DNA of 64,000 nt from Cyclina sinensis (Eukaryota > Mollusca > Bivalvia > Venerida > Veneridae), in the NCBI GenBank assembly GCA_012932295.1, contig JAAONU010000016.1, positions 46,345,241 to 46,409,240 on the forward strand. The letters run 5' to 3'. The notes beneath the pieces were generated by a model. That model ran no database searches and was not told the origin of the DNA. It saw only the letters and a program-made list of their open reading frames with translations. Below are positions 1-12,028 of this stretch, piece after piece (the stretch's first letter is position 1; every line of letters starts with the position of its first letter). The translations under genes were made by a program, and so were the position numbers.

Positions 1-995
1 CAGTAGTTTCTGAACGTGAATACTTAGCTGGTGTTGTCTTGGTCTCTACAAAAATGCAAGAATAATATTTAAAAATAAATAAATAAATAACAACAACAAC
101 AAAACATAAACGTTAGTGTCTATATTTAGAACACCAACCGGTGTGAATGTGATTCCAAACGCGATAAACAAATAAATGTACTTGTTTCAAAGTCATGTAG
201 GATCGATTTCCTATATATAAGGTCCTATTCTTCTACAAAATGTCTACTTATTTTCAAACCAGAACAAAAGTCATAAGGCTTACAGCAAACAGATATAAAC
301 AGACATACGGGCTATCATAATAAATAAGTTCTGTGAAAAATGAAACAATTATCCGTACGTCAAAACAGCGACTTAATCGTACACAGAACACTAATCTATG
401 ATACACAAGTGTTTGCAATAAACTTTCAAGACTGAGACGTTTGTAATACCTTCCAAATCGCTTTACAAAGCCAGTCACCGAAGAAAAGAACTTAAACAGC
501 TTATAGAATATTTTCAATATGTTTTCTGCGACGCATTTGTTATCTTGTCATAAAGGACCAAAACACAAAGCCCTCAATTACTGTTCCTGGAAACCGTCCA
601 AAGGCAAGTCTGTTCCCATCCGTTGTCTAGTACCGTCACCAATCATTTTAACATTTATCTTCGTCGGTGAACAGGATAAATTGTTGAAATGAGTTTCAAA
701 GAATTTTGGCAGTGTTGGGCCAAGCATTTGTATCTGGTACCTTGGAAGGACCTTAGACCGACCCTCCTTCTGTTTACAAAAAATAAATAATCAGTTTTGT
801 TCGATTTAGGACACTATATTTAATCAGAAGGTTGAATGAGAAATATTGCAGTTAAAGAAAAAAGTAAAGAAAGCCAAGTTTAAATTGATTCTTCGTATTG
901 TCTGTGTCAGTTTTTTGTTATACACCTGTAATTCAAATATTTTACTTCTCTTTACAGTGTTTAGCTATTAAGACTTTAACTTCATTCTTTTTCAG
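1..995. other. non-coding AT-rich stretch
   Basis: No exon with convincing splice borders and no repeat that I recognise. A polypyrimidine tract directly before 996 looks like the acceptor of the candidate exon that follows. Confidence 0.5.
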
Positions 996-1056
996 AGGTC
1001 CACAACAAGTTTCTCAGACACCGATAATGTTGGATGGATCAAAACTACTTTGAAAG
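996..1056 (+). CDS. candidate internal exon, unrecognised protein
   Basis: A 61-nt block lies between a good acceptor (pyrimidine tract ending TTTTTCAG) and a donor GTTAGT. Read from its first base it is open throughout and encodes about 20 residues including SDTDNVGWIKTT, leaving one base for the next exon. I do not recognise the peptide and see no start codon or neighbouring exon that must join it. In AT-rich DNA such a block can arise by chance, so this is a prediction that rests on splice signals and an open frame only. The next comparable plus-strand candidate is the terminal exon near 22980; whether they belong together cannot be told from the sequence. Confidence 0.25.
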
Positions 1057-2824
1057 GTTAGTGCAAACTTTAAGTAATTTGATGAAATTCATTTTCTGTA
1101 CCGTAGAATTTTACAGCTGCAATATTTACCAATAGATAGAATTTTCTTAGCAAAAATGTGTCAAAACATGCCAAGAAAGAGCTGCATGCTTTTTTTTGCG
1201 AGTCACGTGACAGACGTTTATATCGCATTTGTTTTCGCAATACTAAATTGAAAACGATTTCGTTTTTGCCCGTTACAGAAAGTTTTTCAAGCAATGCCAT
1301 TTTAATTACACTTTCTTTTTTTAAAAAAAGGCCGTCACTTGTAATGTTATTTGTATAAATTTCGTGTCGAAACTAACACTGAATATTCAAACTAATTCCA
1401 GAAGGTAAGTTTTTTGTTCTTCTTGTTTTTGTTGTTGCTGTTTTTCCCCAAGTAAATGAAACGTACATTCTTTTTTGTGTTGCAGTATATTTTTTCAGAG
1501 TTAAATAAAAATAGCATGTTTTTTTCATTTATAACTTCTTCCACTAATAACTGTAAAATTCAGTGGACAGACATGTTACTAATATTTACTTAACCTTTGG
1601 TGCGACTTGTGAAAACAAAAAAAAAAAGCTATTTGTTCTCTAATCTTTGGCGAATTACTTAAACATAACCTGTTGGAGAAGAAACCATTTGAAAAATGCT
1701 TCAACTGTTCCAAACTATGTCTAGAGTCAGGTAAGTGAACTTTTGCCAGACATGTGTTCACGACGGTTGCATAAATGACAGACTCAAGCAACAATTTCTC
1801 GTAAGAAAAGTTCCTTGTTCTATTAAAACTGACAGGTAAATTATAGCTCCTATTGTTGATTGCATATCTAAAGACATACCCGTTTGTAACAAAGTTTCTG
1901 CTTGTCTAGAAAGACAGATACAATCTTGATTTGAGCAGTGTTCATGTACATGGTATACGGATACCTGCTTTATTGTTCTGGGGTTTTCTCAGTACAAGTA
2001 GTCACTTATCAGTACCAATAAAATTAAGAAATGGATTAGCTTTTTAAACTTGGCTTTGGTAGATTTACATAGATAATGCATAGGCAAGCATTCAGTCACT
2101 GCTTTTTCTTGGACTTTGAGCTCCAAGAGTTTTGCCATCACATCATAACTTGGATAATTCTTTGTACAATTGCGTTCTAGATAGAGAAAATGATACACAA
2201 AGATTGTGTGTATTTTTGAATTGAAAATGGCGTAATTGTGATATATTTTACATTGAAAAACAATAATAATAATGAATTTTAACAGTCTTAAGGAAGTCAG
2301 AAAATGTTCCATCGACGTGTGGATGCAGATTTCAAACGAACACTGATCACTTGATGATTAGTTTTCTTAACTCACATGAGTTACAATCTTTGAAAAGTTA
2401 TTTTTACCTTATTTTACCAGAATTCAATTTGAATTCAATTAGAACATTTGGCAGCAAAGCAAAACAAAATAAACTCAATATACGTATGTTGTTTTCCCAG
2501 TAATTAAAATCTTACGTATTACGTATGTATTTTTTGGCTAATTGTCTATGAAATAAAAAATGACATTGTAAAGAATCTATTAAAAATGTTCATTGTGGCC
2601 CGAAAACACCGAGAATTTGTTCAATTGTAGTTCATCAATCTCCATGTATATAAAAGTCTTATAGTGATGAACTCAATACATTTGTTTGACATTTTGACCT
2701 TGAATAATGATTCGTTCAATGTTATTCACATGTTTATGATTTTGTAGAAAATGGAATAGTTAAAGTTATAACGTATGGCTCTTTCACAGAAAGTGTATCG
2801 GCGTTAAGTATAACATGTATATGT
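1057..2824. other. non-coding stretch
   Basis: AT-rich, no recognised repeat. It contains the motif AATTCCAG-AAG-GTAAGT near 1395-1407, which looks like a 3-nt microexon but is too short to support, and a short frame near 1645-1731 whose peptide faintly resembles a zinc-finger linker. Confidence 0.4.
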
Positions 2825-2965
2825 ACCTGAACAGAACAGAACAGATCTTTTATTTACACCCAGGTATACTGCTACACATATAAACAGTAACAACCTCGGT
2901 ATGTAATTTAATTATGGTCGGCCTCTTTCACTTCAATTAACCAGTAATTGTATTCCACAACCTTC
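2825..2965 (-). repeat. retroelement 3' tail fragment (antisense)
   Basis: The minus strand ends in a TAAATAAAAGATCTGTTCTG-type tail followed by further TTCTG units. Tails of this kind close many molluscan LINEs and SINEs. No coding part or tRNA-like head is visible beside it, so it is a short 3' fragment or a SINE tail. Confidence 0.35.
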
Positions 2966-3340
2966 ACAGAAATAATTACTCTCGGAATGCTAACAACAAA
3001 AATAACTAGCTCATTATGTCAGACCGGAACGAGGAAGTAAATCCCGAAATACCTTTACCAACACTGTTTAGTTTTACAAGTTACAACTGTGCGAGTCAAA
3101 TTTCACAGGTGTTATACTTTTTAATCGAAGAAATTACCAGTGTAGCGTTGTCGTAAAGCAAATCAAGTCTAATTGTCCCCCCCCTCACACCCCCACACAT
3201 CCCCCCCAAGATAGATAAAAAAACAAAATAAAACAAACAAAACAAAACAAAATAGAACATTTATCTCTCCGCGGTAGTTCATATATTCTATTTACAGTAT
3301 GTGCTTATTTGCTCAAGATCTGCGAATCGAAGAAAAAAAA
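2966..3340. other. non-coding, C-rich run and AAAAC repeat
   Basis: It contains a poly-C/CCCCA run at about 3177-3208 followed by an (AAAAC)n-like simple repeat to about 3252. Nothing else is recognised. Confidence 0.5.
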
Positions 3341-3344
3341 ACTA

Positions 3345-3690
3345 ATTGGCAATGGTCGACAATGCAAAAGGACGACAAAAGGAGGACTTTTCGTATTTCA
3401 TCTGTCGTGTCTTTGCTTCGTGGCGAAAATGCGAACATGCAAAAACACGACAAAGCAAATATGCGAAAAAGACACGACAAATAATAGGCGAAAACACGAC
3501 ACATTTTATTTGTAGTTTTTTTATCCCATTTTGTCATATTTTCGCTTTTCGCCTCGAGAATGCGAAAATGCGAAAACGTAAAGATACGACAAAGTTTGGC
3601 TTTGTCTTATCTTCATGTTTTCGAATTTTGGCATTTTCTTGGCGAAATAGCGAAAATACGATATGGCGTAAATCAGCCACCATATAAGGA
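3345..3690. repeat. GCGAAAA/ACGACA-rich foldback element
   Basis: About 345 bp built from recurring words GGCGAAAA, ATGCGAAAA and ACACGACAAA. The words appear on one strand in the middle and on the other strand toward the ends, so the two halves can partly fold on each other. A near-perfect hairpin is centred near 3596 (AAGATACGACAAAG / CTTTGTCTTATCTT). Several frames stay open across it, the longest 113 codons, but only because the word composition lacks stops; the peptides are low complexity. It is best read as a non-autonomous foldback or MITE-like element, not a gene. No target-site duplication was identified. Confidence 0.5.
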
Positions 3691-4075
3691 AGGAAAAGGT
3701 TTCTGGATCAAATTATGTGCCTGCTAGAGTCCCTGTTCATTTATTGGGTAAAGTTAAAAAATCTGACCGGTCTACAAAACATCGAAACTCACATTTTGTA
3801 CTTCAGTTTGGACAGGTAATGCATCTTCTTCGGAGGAGATGTTGTGTTAACGCAATAGGGTGACTATTTAATAAGCAGTTTAACAAATAATTCATACAAC
3901 GTAAGAAGAAGTGGTAAAACCAACATTTGCTGATATCTTTGAAATATGAAATTTATCTAGGACATACACTCATTATCGTTTTAGCTATCTTTTTGTTATT
4001 GAATGCTTCCTTAGAATTATAAATATACCTTGTGTGTCAAAGCTTTTTAGTTTTTTTGTAGATATGTATGTGAAT
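3691..4075. other. non-coding stretch
   Basis: AT-rich; nothing recognised. Confidence 0.4.
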
Positions 4076-4076
4076 T

Positions 4077-4172
4077 ATATGTGGCTTACAAGATATACTT
4101 GTATGTGTGCATTATATGTGGCTTACAAGATATATGTCGATATGTGTGTGCATGATATGTGGCTTACAAGAT
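4077..4172. repeat. short tandem repeat, about 40 bp x 3
   Basis: Three copies of a unit carrying TATATGTGGCTTACAAGAT, separated by variable TGTATGTGTGCA-like spacers (unit lengths about 37 and 43 bp). The short frame running through it is a by-product of the repeat. Confidence 0.8.
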
Positions 4173-6625
4173 CTGTGCTTTTTCATCCAACAGACTACGA
4201 AAAAAAAAACGCTAAATAAATAAATAAGCAAAATCATATAATAATTCAATACCGTATTGGGGTTAATTTATCAGCTTTCAAATGTTGCGATAATCCAGTA
4301 AGATTACAAAAAAGAATTGAGGATAAATGGAAATAAATAAATGACTAAATAAATTGTATTTTGGACTATTTTATGCCAGAAAAGCAGACAGAAATTGATT
4401 TAACTCTGAATTGCAACCCTTATTATTTGAATCTAAGTCTATACGAAACGCATTGGAATGATTTATCATTTGCTGTAATCCCCCTCGGGGATAAGAGATT
4501 ATTATCACTAGGAACACATAAATCACATCTTTCTTATTAACGTCGTTTGACATTAACCTTCTACAGATATTAACAATCTCGTTATATATCAGGTATTAAT
4601 CTCTATTTTAAAGACATTTTATTATATAATAACCCCAAAATAACCCCCGGGATAACAACAATGTTATATTCAAGAGTAGTGTTAACTTGTCATCGTTGAG
4701 TTGTTCTATCATTTTCATTAAAATAATTGTGTAACACGACTCGTTTAGTTTTAATCTTTAACATAACCAATGCTTGACCATTCAGTGCTACATATTTGAT
4801 TACTTATGCAATATCAGCAATCTACCTTTTTTGTTTCTTATTGAAATTGGCATAGATTTTTCGTATGTTTGCACAAACAGCATCCCTTTGAGATTTTTTT
4901 AAATACATGTCCGGTTATTCTGGAACTGTAAATCAAGTTTAAGACTTAGAATTAACTGGCGGAAATAGAGTTAAATGTGACAAATTTGTCAAACATTTCG
5001 TGATTTTGAAACAAAAAAAGAATCTTTACCCTCTAATATCACTTTTTCACTTTTTAAAACTGCTGTAAACATTTTCTTTTCATTTTTCTGCGTGATGTAT
5101 TCCAGCATTACTCAGGAGGCCATCATTTTTGGTAGCAGTAAATTTATTTCTGAGTTTACGACTTTACTGCGGCATAAAACAGAAGAATGATGTAAGTATG
5201 TATATATACCACCCTGAATCTTATCTTTAATGTATTTATCTAAACACGGTTTTTTCTGAAACAATTCATTATCTTAGCATATGAAATTCATCAAAGTCTT
5301 TATTGAAATGTAATTTCAGTACGCCACAGTAAAGAGGATATTGAGTTACTCTATGAAATCTTTGCCGTGAAAAAAAAATTAAACAGACTCCAGGTTGACT
5401 ATAATTTGACTGATCGTTTATTAAACAGTCTCATTTGTCATCAGATTTCGCGACAGTTTTCTATAGAATTCGAATAATTTGTTGAGATGTCTGTTACCAA
5501 AGTGATTTTTATTAAACAATAAAATACTTTAAAAATGTAAGTCACGAATTGTGCTTTTAAACGTTTGAATAAGTGCGTTTTCTGGAAATATAACATCTCT
5601 TGTATGTTACCACGTTAGCTGAACTTGACCTATAAGTTGATCGATTTATGAAAATTATGTTATCTGGTCATGCTTTTAGAAATCGAGAAATTCAAAGATT
5701 TTCACAACTCGTTCGGAATGTAATGCACATGTTTGCAGAATTTCCCTACAGCAAAGCAGTCATAACATAAATTCCTGCAGATATATTTGATATTACAATT
5801 CGATAACAACTTACACTTCTTATTTGAAAAGCATCCAAAAAATATATCTAAGTATTATAGCAGACATTTTTCCATACCATTTGATAAGCATACAGAGAGA
5901 TTGATCAGCGTGTACGCAGCAACCTGCTGTTTGGGTAGTGTTAATAATCGATTTATAGCATATAAGACTGTGTCATAAAATTCTAGAGAAGTACGTATAA
6001 CTTTATTATATTTATGTCGAAAAGAAGACGCCCCCCACTCACACACTCACAGTCTACACACACAATCATCATAAGCCGACCCCTTTATGCTTCACTGAGA
6101 AGACTTATTGTATTTATACATGTGTTAAACAAATTGATGCCTGCATTTAAACATTTAGGGACAACTTTTCAGTTTGAATGAATAACTAAATAAATGAATA
6201 GATAAAATAAATAAATATATTCAATAAATATAAGCACACGTTCTACTGTCTGACGATCATGGGAAGCCCAACATATGTTTTGAGGAACTAATGTTATCAA
6301 AGTTCCTGTAGGGGTTTCAGAGAATGTGAAATGTGGGAAATGCTAACCTTAACGGAACAGCGTTAATGTAATATAATTGTTATACCTGTACATTTTGATA
6401 TTTTCAATGTAAAGACAAGCTGGTGAACGATAAAAAAATACCTACATATTGAATGAATAAGTTGTATAATGATGCCAGTTCTTGAACTAAGGGGAAATGA
6501 ACAAATGAATACAAAACGCAGAAGAAATCGTATACATTGAAATTTTACATCGGTTGAAAAAATATGAAAAAAAAAATCTGCATAGGCATTGCATTGTCAG
6601 GTTCGAATGCACACCCTGCTTCGAT
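4173..6625. other. non-coding stretch with one weak exon-like block
   Basis: Mostly AT-rich sequence with AAATAAAT runs at about 4213 and 6190-6230. A block at 5116-5192 between ACTCAG and GTAAGT is open in one frame but has no other support. No known repeat is recognised. Confidence 0.4.
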
Positions 6626-6627
6626 TA

Positions 6628-6870
6628 ATTTAAGTTCAGCCTATGGCAACGAGGAATCCAACGGTCGCGAGTTCGACCCTATGCACAGCTTTTTATTTGC
6701 GTTCTGATAAGGTTAAATCGAGGTCCAAAGTATTGGTGCTATACACTGGGCAGTCTCTGAAATGGGATGTTTTCTGTGATTTTGGGTTATCCCTCGCAAC
6801 CTCAAATAACTAAACTCTGAAAGGGACGTCGATTGTAATTGGAACCGATACATAAGATAAATAAACACAA
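6628..6870 (+). repeat. tRNA-derived SINE
   Basis: A tRNA-like head contains an A-box-like CAGCCTATGGCAACGAGG and, about 35 nt further on, a B-box-like GAGTTCGACCC at 6669-6679, the internal RNA polymerase III promoter elements expected of a SINE. A body of roughly 170 bp follows and ends in GATAAATAAA. The cloverleaf cannot close properly and there is no tRNA 3' end, so this is a SINE rather than a tRNA gene. Its tail resembles that of the SINE near 47.9 kb. Confidence 0.5.
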
Positions 6871-8004
6871 ATATCTCATCTCTTTTACGCTATTTATGCC
6901 TGAGCAGGCATTGGTTAGACTCTCAAACTTTTTCTGATGCACTGAATCTTTCTGTTATAGACTGAAGTTTGTAATTATTTGGGTGGTGTAATTTCTGTAC
7001 AAGCATTGAAGGCCGGCAGACATGGAAAAACCAACCAAAGGGAATTCGATGCATGATTAATTCAAAGCTCATTGTTCAATGTTAAATTACAATTTGCCTT
7101 CTGTCTTCGGTCGATGAACTTCAATTTAATGACGAGTTTGTATAAACTCTGTTTTCCAAGTGCACCTAAACAGGATATTAACCCTTTCTCTTTGAGTCTT
7201 GGAATGCCGTTTGCAGGATAATTCTCCTGCTAATGATAAAGCATTGCAAGTCACATTGTGAGAAGTCGAAAGTTAGGTACAATTATTTGAATGAAAGCCA
7301 AAATCGCTACACTCAGAAAGATACAACAACTGTTGGGTTTGTTTTCTGTTTTTCTGATAGTTTGCTTGTTTAGCTTTCCTCTGGAAAAAAGGTTGTTCTA
7401 TGTGAAAACTGCTTTCTTGTACGAGAATACAGTAGTCCTCTGTTCCGTTTAAATATTAAAATGAATTTAATATCTTTTGAGTAAACGAGGTAAACCCACT
7501 GCAGTTACGCAGTGTTTGTATTTACATTCGTCATGACTTTATTTTTCAGTACTGAAACATGTACAATGTGTACTCTGCCTGTTCATTTTTAGTTTATAGA
7601 AAAAGATTCCTTAAACACTTTTTTGGACGAAACTCAAATCACAAGTGTAAAAATACTTACGTTTGATTATAAGTTTATCCGCAGGCATTTCTGTAATGAC
7701 TGCGTTCCGGAGAAGCAATAATGTTTGCACACATGCATTCCAACGTACCGATGCAAAGCGAAATGAAACGCACTGAAGAGTGATTTTGCCAATTTGTCGA
7801 AACAAATTTCAAGAACTACTCTGATCTAGAGATCTGTTCTGCATCTTCTTAATGACGTTGACAGAGAGGGAAAGATGTTTCCGTCTGATGTAGGCAGTCT
7901 ACTTCAAAGCTATCACTGGATGTAGACGAAACCTAAAACTCTCGTCTGCTGAAAACATTCACCACGGGCGTGGTAGATTTCATTGATTCTTTTTGCAGAA
8001 ATTG
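6871..8004. other. non-coding stretch
   Basis: AT-rich, no repeat family or exon recognised. Confidence 0.4.
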
Positions 8005-8645
8005 CTTTTTATGCCAAAGAAGGGTGGTATATAGTAGTCTCATTGTCCGTCCGTTTTTCCATTCGTCCGTCCCATCTTCTGTGTGCATCTTTCTCTACAA
8101 TTCTTATTTGAATTTCATCATACTTTCACACAATGTACATTTTTAAGTGCCATGGTGCATGTACTTCCGTTTTTTTTTGCGATTCTAATACTTTTGGCGG
8201 AGTTATTCCCTTTTGTTTGATTTAACCTATTTTTTGTGCGCAACTCCTCGTACATTTCTCTTGAAAATTTCACTAAACTTTCACATTATCATTATCAAGT
8301 TACGTAGCCAATATATTCCGGGTGTTGCCATTTGATTATTTTTGTCGGAGTCATTGGCCCTTTGTTGAAATTTTATTTAATATTACATCTCTTCATACAA
8401 TTCTCACATGATGTTCATTAAACTTTCACACTGACAGAATGATCGATATCAACTGCCACAGTGCATATTGTTAGGCCTTTTCAGTTTGTTTATTTTTGGC
8501 ATAGTTATTGCCCTTTGTTAAATTTTACTTAATATTTCTTCTTTGCACAACTTCTCCTACATTTATTTCCCATGCATTTTTTACCAATCTTTCACACAAC
8601 GATCACTATCAAGTATGTTCGAGAGTTGTTTTGATTGGGTAGAAA
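8005..8645 (+). mobile_element. Helitron-like (pearl/HINE) element, 3'-truncated
   Basis: It begins TTTTTATGCC-AAAGAAGG-GTGGTAT, an imperfect 5' hairpin, followed by a GTCCGTCCG microsatellite (8047-8075) and about three copies of a roughly 152-bp core repeat marked by GGCGGAGTTATTCCC, CGGAGTCATTGGCCC and GGCATAGTTATTGCCC. The same architecture recurs six more times in the window. No TTCTTGTT-type 3' end is seen, so the element is truncated or decayed. It is non-autonomous, with no Rep/helicase coding. Confidence 0.6.
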
Positions 8646-8679
8646 TTTAATTTAAATATTATTTCAAATATATCTGTCT

Positions 8680-8860
8680 TTTAGATCGAAGGGAGTGACA
8701 TACAAAAACTTATATCCTTAAGAGAGAGAGAGGTAGTCCTTGACAGTTTGTGTAAGGTATTGTACACTGGATATTTTTGTAATCGATCTTACTGTAGATC
8801 AAAGGGAGTAACATACTAAATTAAAGAGAGAGAGGTAGTCATCTGATATGTTTGTATACG
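8680..8860. repeat. tandem duplication, about 111 bp x 2
   Basis: The block TAGATCGAAGGGAGTGACATAC...AGAGAGAGAGGTAGTC is repeated once in slightly altered form (TAGATCAAAGGGAGTAACATAC...AGAGAGAGAGGTAGTC). Each copy ends with a short (GA)n run. Confidence 0.75.
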
Positions 8861-8869
8861 GTAGGGAAC

Positions 8870-11815
8870 CTGTTATTAGAACATTAATGAAATAAAATTT
8901 TTAGCCTGCCATTCATTTTACTTGTTTGTATACGGTGAAAATTTTGATTTCTACGTGTACCTCAGTTCTGTTAACGCTTCCATATGTGAATCTGCAAAAA
9001 CGAATCCATATTATTTGAGGGTAATCCAGAAGATATTTAATATTGAATTTAGAGCCGCATCTAGACAGTTCATGTCAAACATATTTGTATGTTTATTAGG
9101 TCGCTGTAATGTATCTGTTCCGAGCGGCAATTAACTTGGGAAATCTTCACCTCAGAGGTGATTACCACAGATGATAAATCTTTCGAAATACGTTTTCTTC
9201 GACCGAGGTTTCAGACAAGCTTAGCACTATATCTAGGAATAAAAATAAATTGGAACGTTCTTACTGATTAAGTCTAGTATGCCATCGTTTCAAAGTCAAA
9301 TGAGACTCAATAGGTAGTGTCTGCTATTATGCTAGAGATGAAAGGTTTCTTTCAAAAATGTATAATTTCCATTTAAACGTATAGATACAAGGGCTGAATC
9401 CTCGTAGATATATAGGAACTCGGTGAATGAGTAATCGAAACAAGATTCTTTCAGTTTCATTTAACCGAAGCAGTACACAATTATTTTTTGACTATTCAAA
9501 CTATTTTTTAAACGTACATCTTGAAAGAAAACCATACCGGTTATTTAAAAGGCATGCGGTCTACCCTTTGTTACAGTTCTGGTAAAATCATAGAGAAAAT
9601 AATGCCAAGATTTACGGAGATATCTTGACTTCAAATTAAAACTATTCCAAAATCTTCTGTGTAAAAAAAATATATTCGCATTCCATATTTCAATTTGATG
9701 GCTTTTATTTTTCTATTTTTATCTCATAAGCGCAGAATAATAATAATAATAATAACAATAATATATAAATAATAAATAAATAATTAATGATTAAATTAAA
9801 ATATTAAGTTAGAAAGAAAATGGTATACAGTCACAGTCCATGCTATATGTAAAGAAATTTCTGAATTGTTCACTATATTTCTACATTTTGGCTAGGTTAT
9901 AAACAGAGTCTTTATTTTTTTCTACTCCATGAAGGCACGTGAACACAGTCCAGTTTTCCTTATAAATAACTAAATAAAGAAAAAAATAACATGTAAGCGT
10001 GCAGAAAACAGTTCTGATGTTCGGAAAATTTGAACTCCCGATCAGAAGACTAATTGCATACTAGTCACATAACATGTTCACCTTAAGTTCATACAATAGA
10101 CTAGTACAAAACAACAATTCACAAATAGTGTAAATGACAGATTAACAAAGGTCAGCTTTTCAAGGTCAGGATCGAATCATTGTTAAAACTGTTACATAGC
10201 AAATTTTCAATTTCAAAGATTAGAAGTATATCTCGAACAAACTTTTGTACAAAATACACCACATACACTCTTGAAATAACAACAGGTGCACTTTAAAGTG
10301 CACGTTGATTAATAGCAGTACAGTTTGCATGAAAATTGCCTGCAGTTGCTATAAATGAAATAACAAGATGCACTTCAGCCCTCAGAATATAAATGTTTGT
10401 TGAGCTTCTCTGACATATTGCTAAGTAGTGCAAATATACAAGTGCTATTGTTGTAACACAGAACCGCATTTATCAAAGAAATGCCCGTGAATTAATTTCA
10501 TAGAACTGAACGAGTTCAACTTTCCTCTGATTATATACTATAAGATACTTCCAACGAGTGCTGACACTCGTGGTGACCGGTATAACTGTTGCAATGTTGA
10601 CAAAATGTCACACCTTGGAGAAGAGCATGAAAACGGCTTACCTTGAAACACAATTAATTTTTTCGAAGATTTCTCTAAAACTTACACATTCAGAGCTATT
10701 TCTGAAACAAGAAAACTGCCTATTCCTACACGTATTTTCGAGAAGGCTCGTTACTATTCTGGTCGTAAATAATCGGAAAAAACAAATTCCAGTCAGTTGT
10801 AAGTAGTCCTAAAGGGTAATGTTTTGGCATATTTCCAAATACTGGTACCTAAATTTCTTTTCCCAGTACGAGATTCCGAAATATACAGTTGTATATTATT
10901 AATGGTAAAAAAAATTTTCTTGAATAAAAAGAACATTCCAAGTTATGCCGTGAAAAAGTATGTTTATAGGTAATTTAAAAAGTTTGTTGAATATTTAAAA
11001 AAGTGACCTGTAAGGGGTATACAGTTGTAACAAGTGAATTTGACTTGGTTTTATCTCAGAAGTGGATTGTTGGTTAACTTAGATAGTTTAAATAGAAACG
11101 GAAATAATACTGAGGTATTTTCTTATAAATATGCAACTTACTTCAGAACCACTGTAAATTAGTTATTTTGTATGTGCCTCGAGTTTTAAAGAAGACAGCA
11201 AATACCATGAATGACATATCTAACAGGCCTCATAAAATAACGATAAAAATGTGGTCATTATTATATTTGGGCAAGGTGTTATGCATTTCCCACGTGTTAA
11301 ATTGTTTGTCCTTAAGATTGTGAAAGCTAAAAAAGATAGAAGAATCATTATCAAACTAGATTTGTGTGTGCGTGTGTTTTAATTGTTTGTTGTTTTTGTT
11401 TGTATGTGTTTTTTTTGTTGCTGTTGTTATTTTTTTCTCAGAGTTGCCAGGATAAATTAAACCTGACAGGTATTAAGTAGCCTCTTTGTCGTAGATAAAC
11501 CTAATTTCTACAGCTTACTAACATTAGAGCTGGAATTCGACTAGTTATCTGAATAATATAACTGGAGGAGTTGAATGAATGTATTCATCTGCGTTGTAGA
11601 CACTGTGTCATAATTAATTTGTCAAAACTTATAACTCATTCAGATATACTTCTTTTTCCATTCATTTTTTTCTATTGTTTTTTTCTGTATACGTCTAAGC
11701 TACCTTTATGTGCCACAGTGCGCTTTATGAAGATAAAATATGTCTATCACATGAGTATATTATGAATTAATATGAATAGTATGCGTATGGAAAAAAATGT
11801 TTTCTTTCAGTATAA
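8870..11815. other. non-coding stretch with AT-rich simple repeat
   Basis: It contains an (ATA)n/(AATA)n block at about 9737-9795. The remainder is unique AT-rich sequence. Short open frames at 8922-9134 and 10558-10806 have no recognisable product. Confidence 0.4.
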
Positions 11816-11816
11816 A

Positions 11817-12028
11817 CCTTAACCATGCTAAATATCTAAAATGGACTTGTCCATCTTTCAATTTGGACAGATCCATTAATTAGTTATAGGGGTGCTTATT
11901 GAAAATTTACTGACTGAATGTCGAATAAGTGCAGACCATGATCAAACTGTACGGATGTGCAGGGCTGATCTTGGTCTGCACTGATCGCAAAGGAAGAGTT
12001 AATTGCTTCCAGCAGAGTAAGAAATTAA
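11817..12028. mobile_element. MITE of a clam-abundant family
   Basis: About 210 bp with imperfect terminal inverted repeats: CCTTAACCATGCTAAAT at the left and CCAGCAGAGTAAGAAATTAA at the right (left consensus TTAAC..TGCT, right AGCA..GTTAA as I recall the family). The interior carries GTGCAGACCATGATCAAACT and CTGATCTTGGTCTGCACTG, which form an internal inverted repeat (GTGCAGACC / GGTCTGCAC). The family is common in bivalve genome sequence and has no coding capacity. The family assignment is from memory, not from a search. Confidence 0.55.

Noticed and set aside
1395..1407. 3-nt microexon (CCAG-AAG-GTAAGT)
   Set aside because: Too short to support without transcripts.
1645..1731. Peptide KPFEKCFNCSKLC resembling a C2H2 finger linker, followed by GTAAGT
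   Set aside because: No His pair follows, no acceptor precedes it and a single finger-like word is expected by chance.
3346..3687. 113-codon open frame as a gene
   Set aside because: It lies wholly in the GCGAAAA foldback element. The peptide is low complexity and other frames are open too.
5116..5192. Exon-like block between ACTCAG and GTAAGT
   Set aside because: The acceptor has a poor pyrimidine tract, two frames compete and the hydrophobic peptide has no support from a paralogue.
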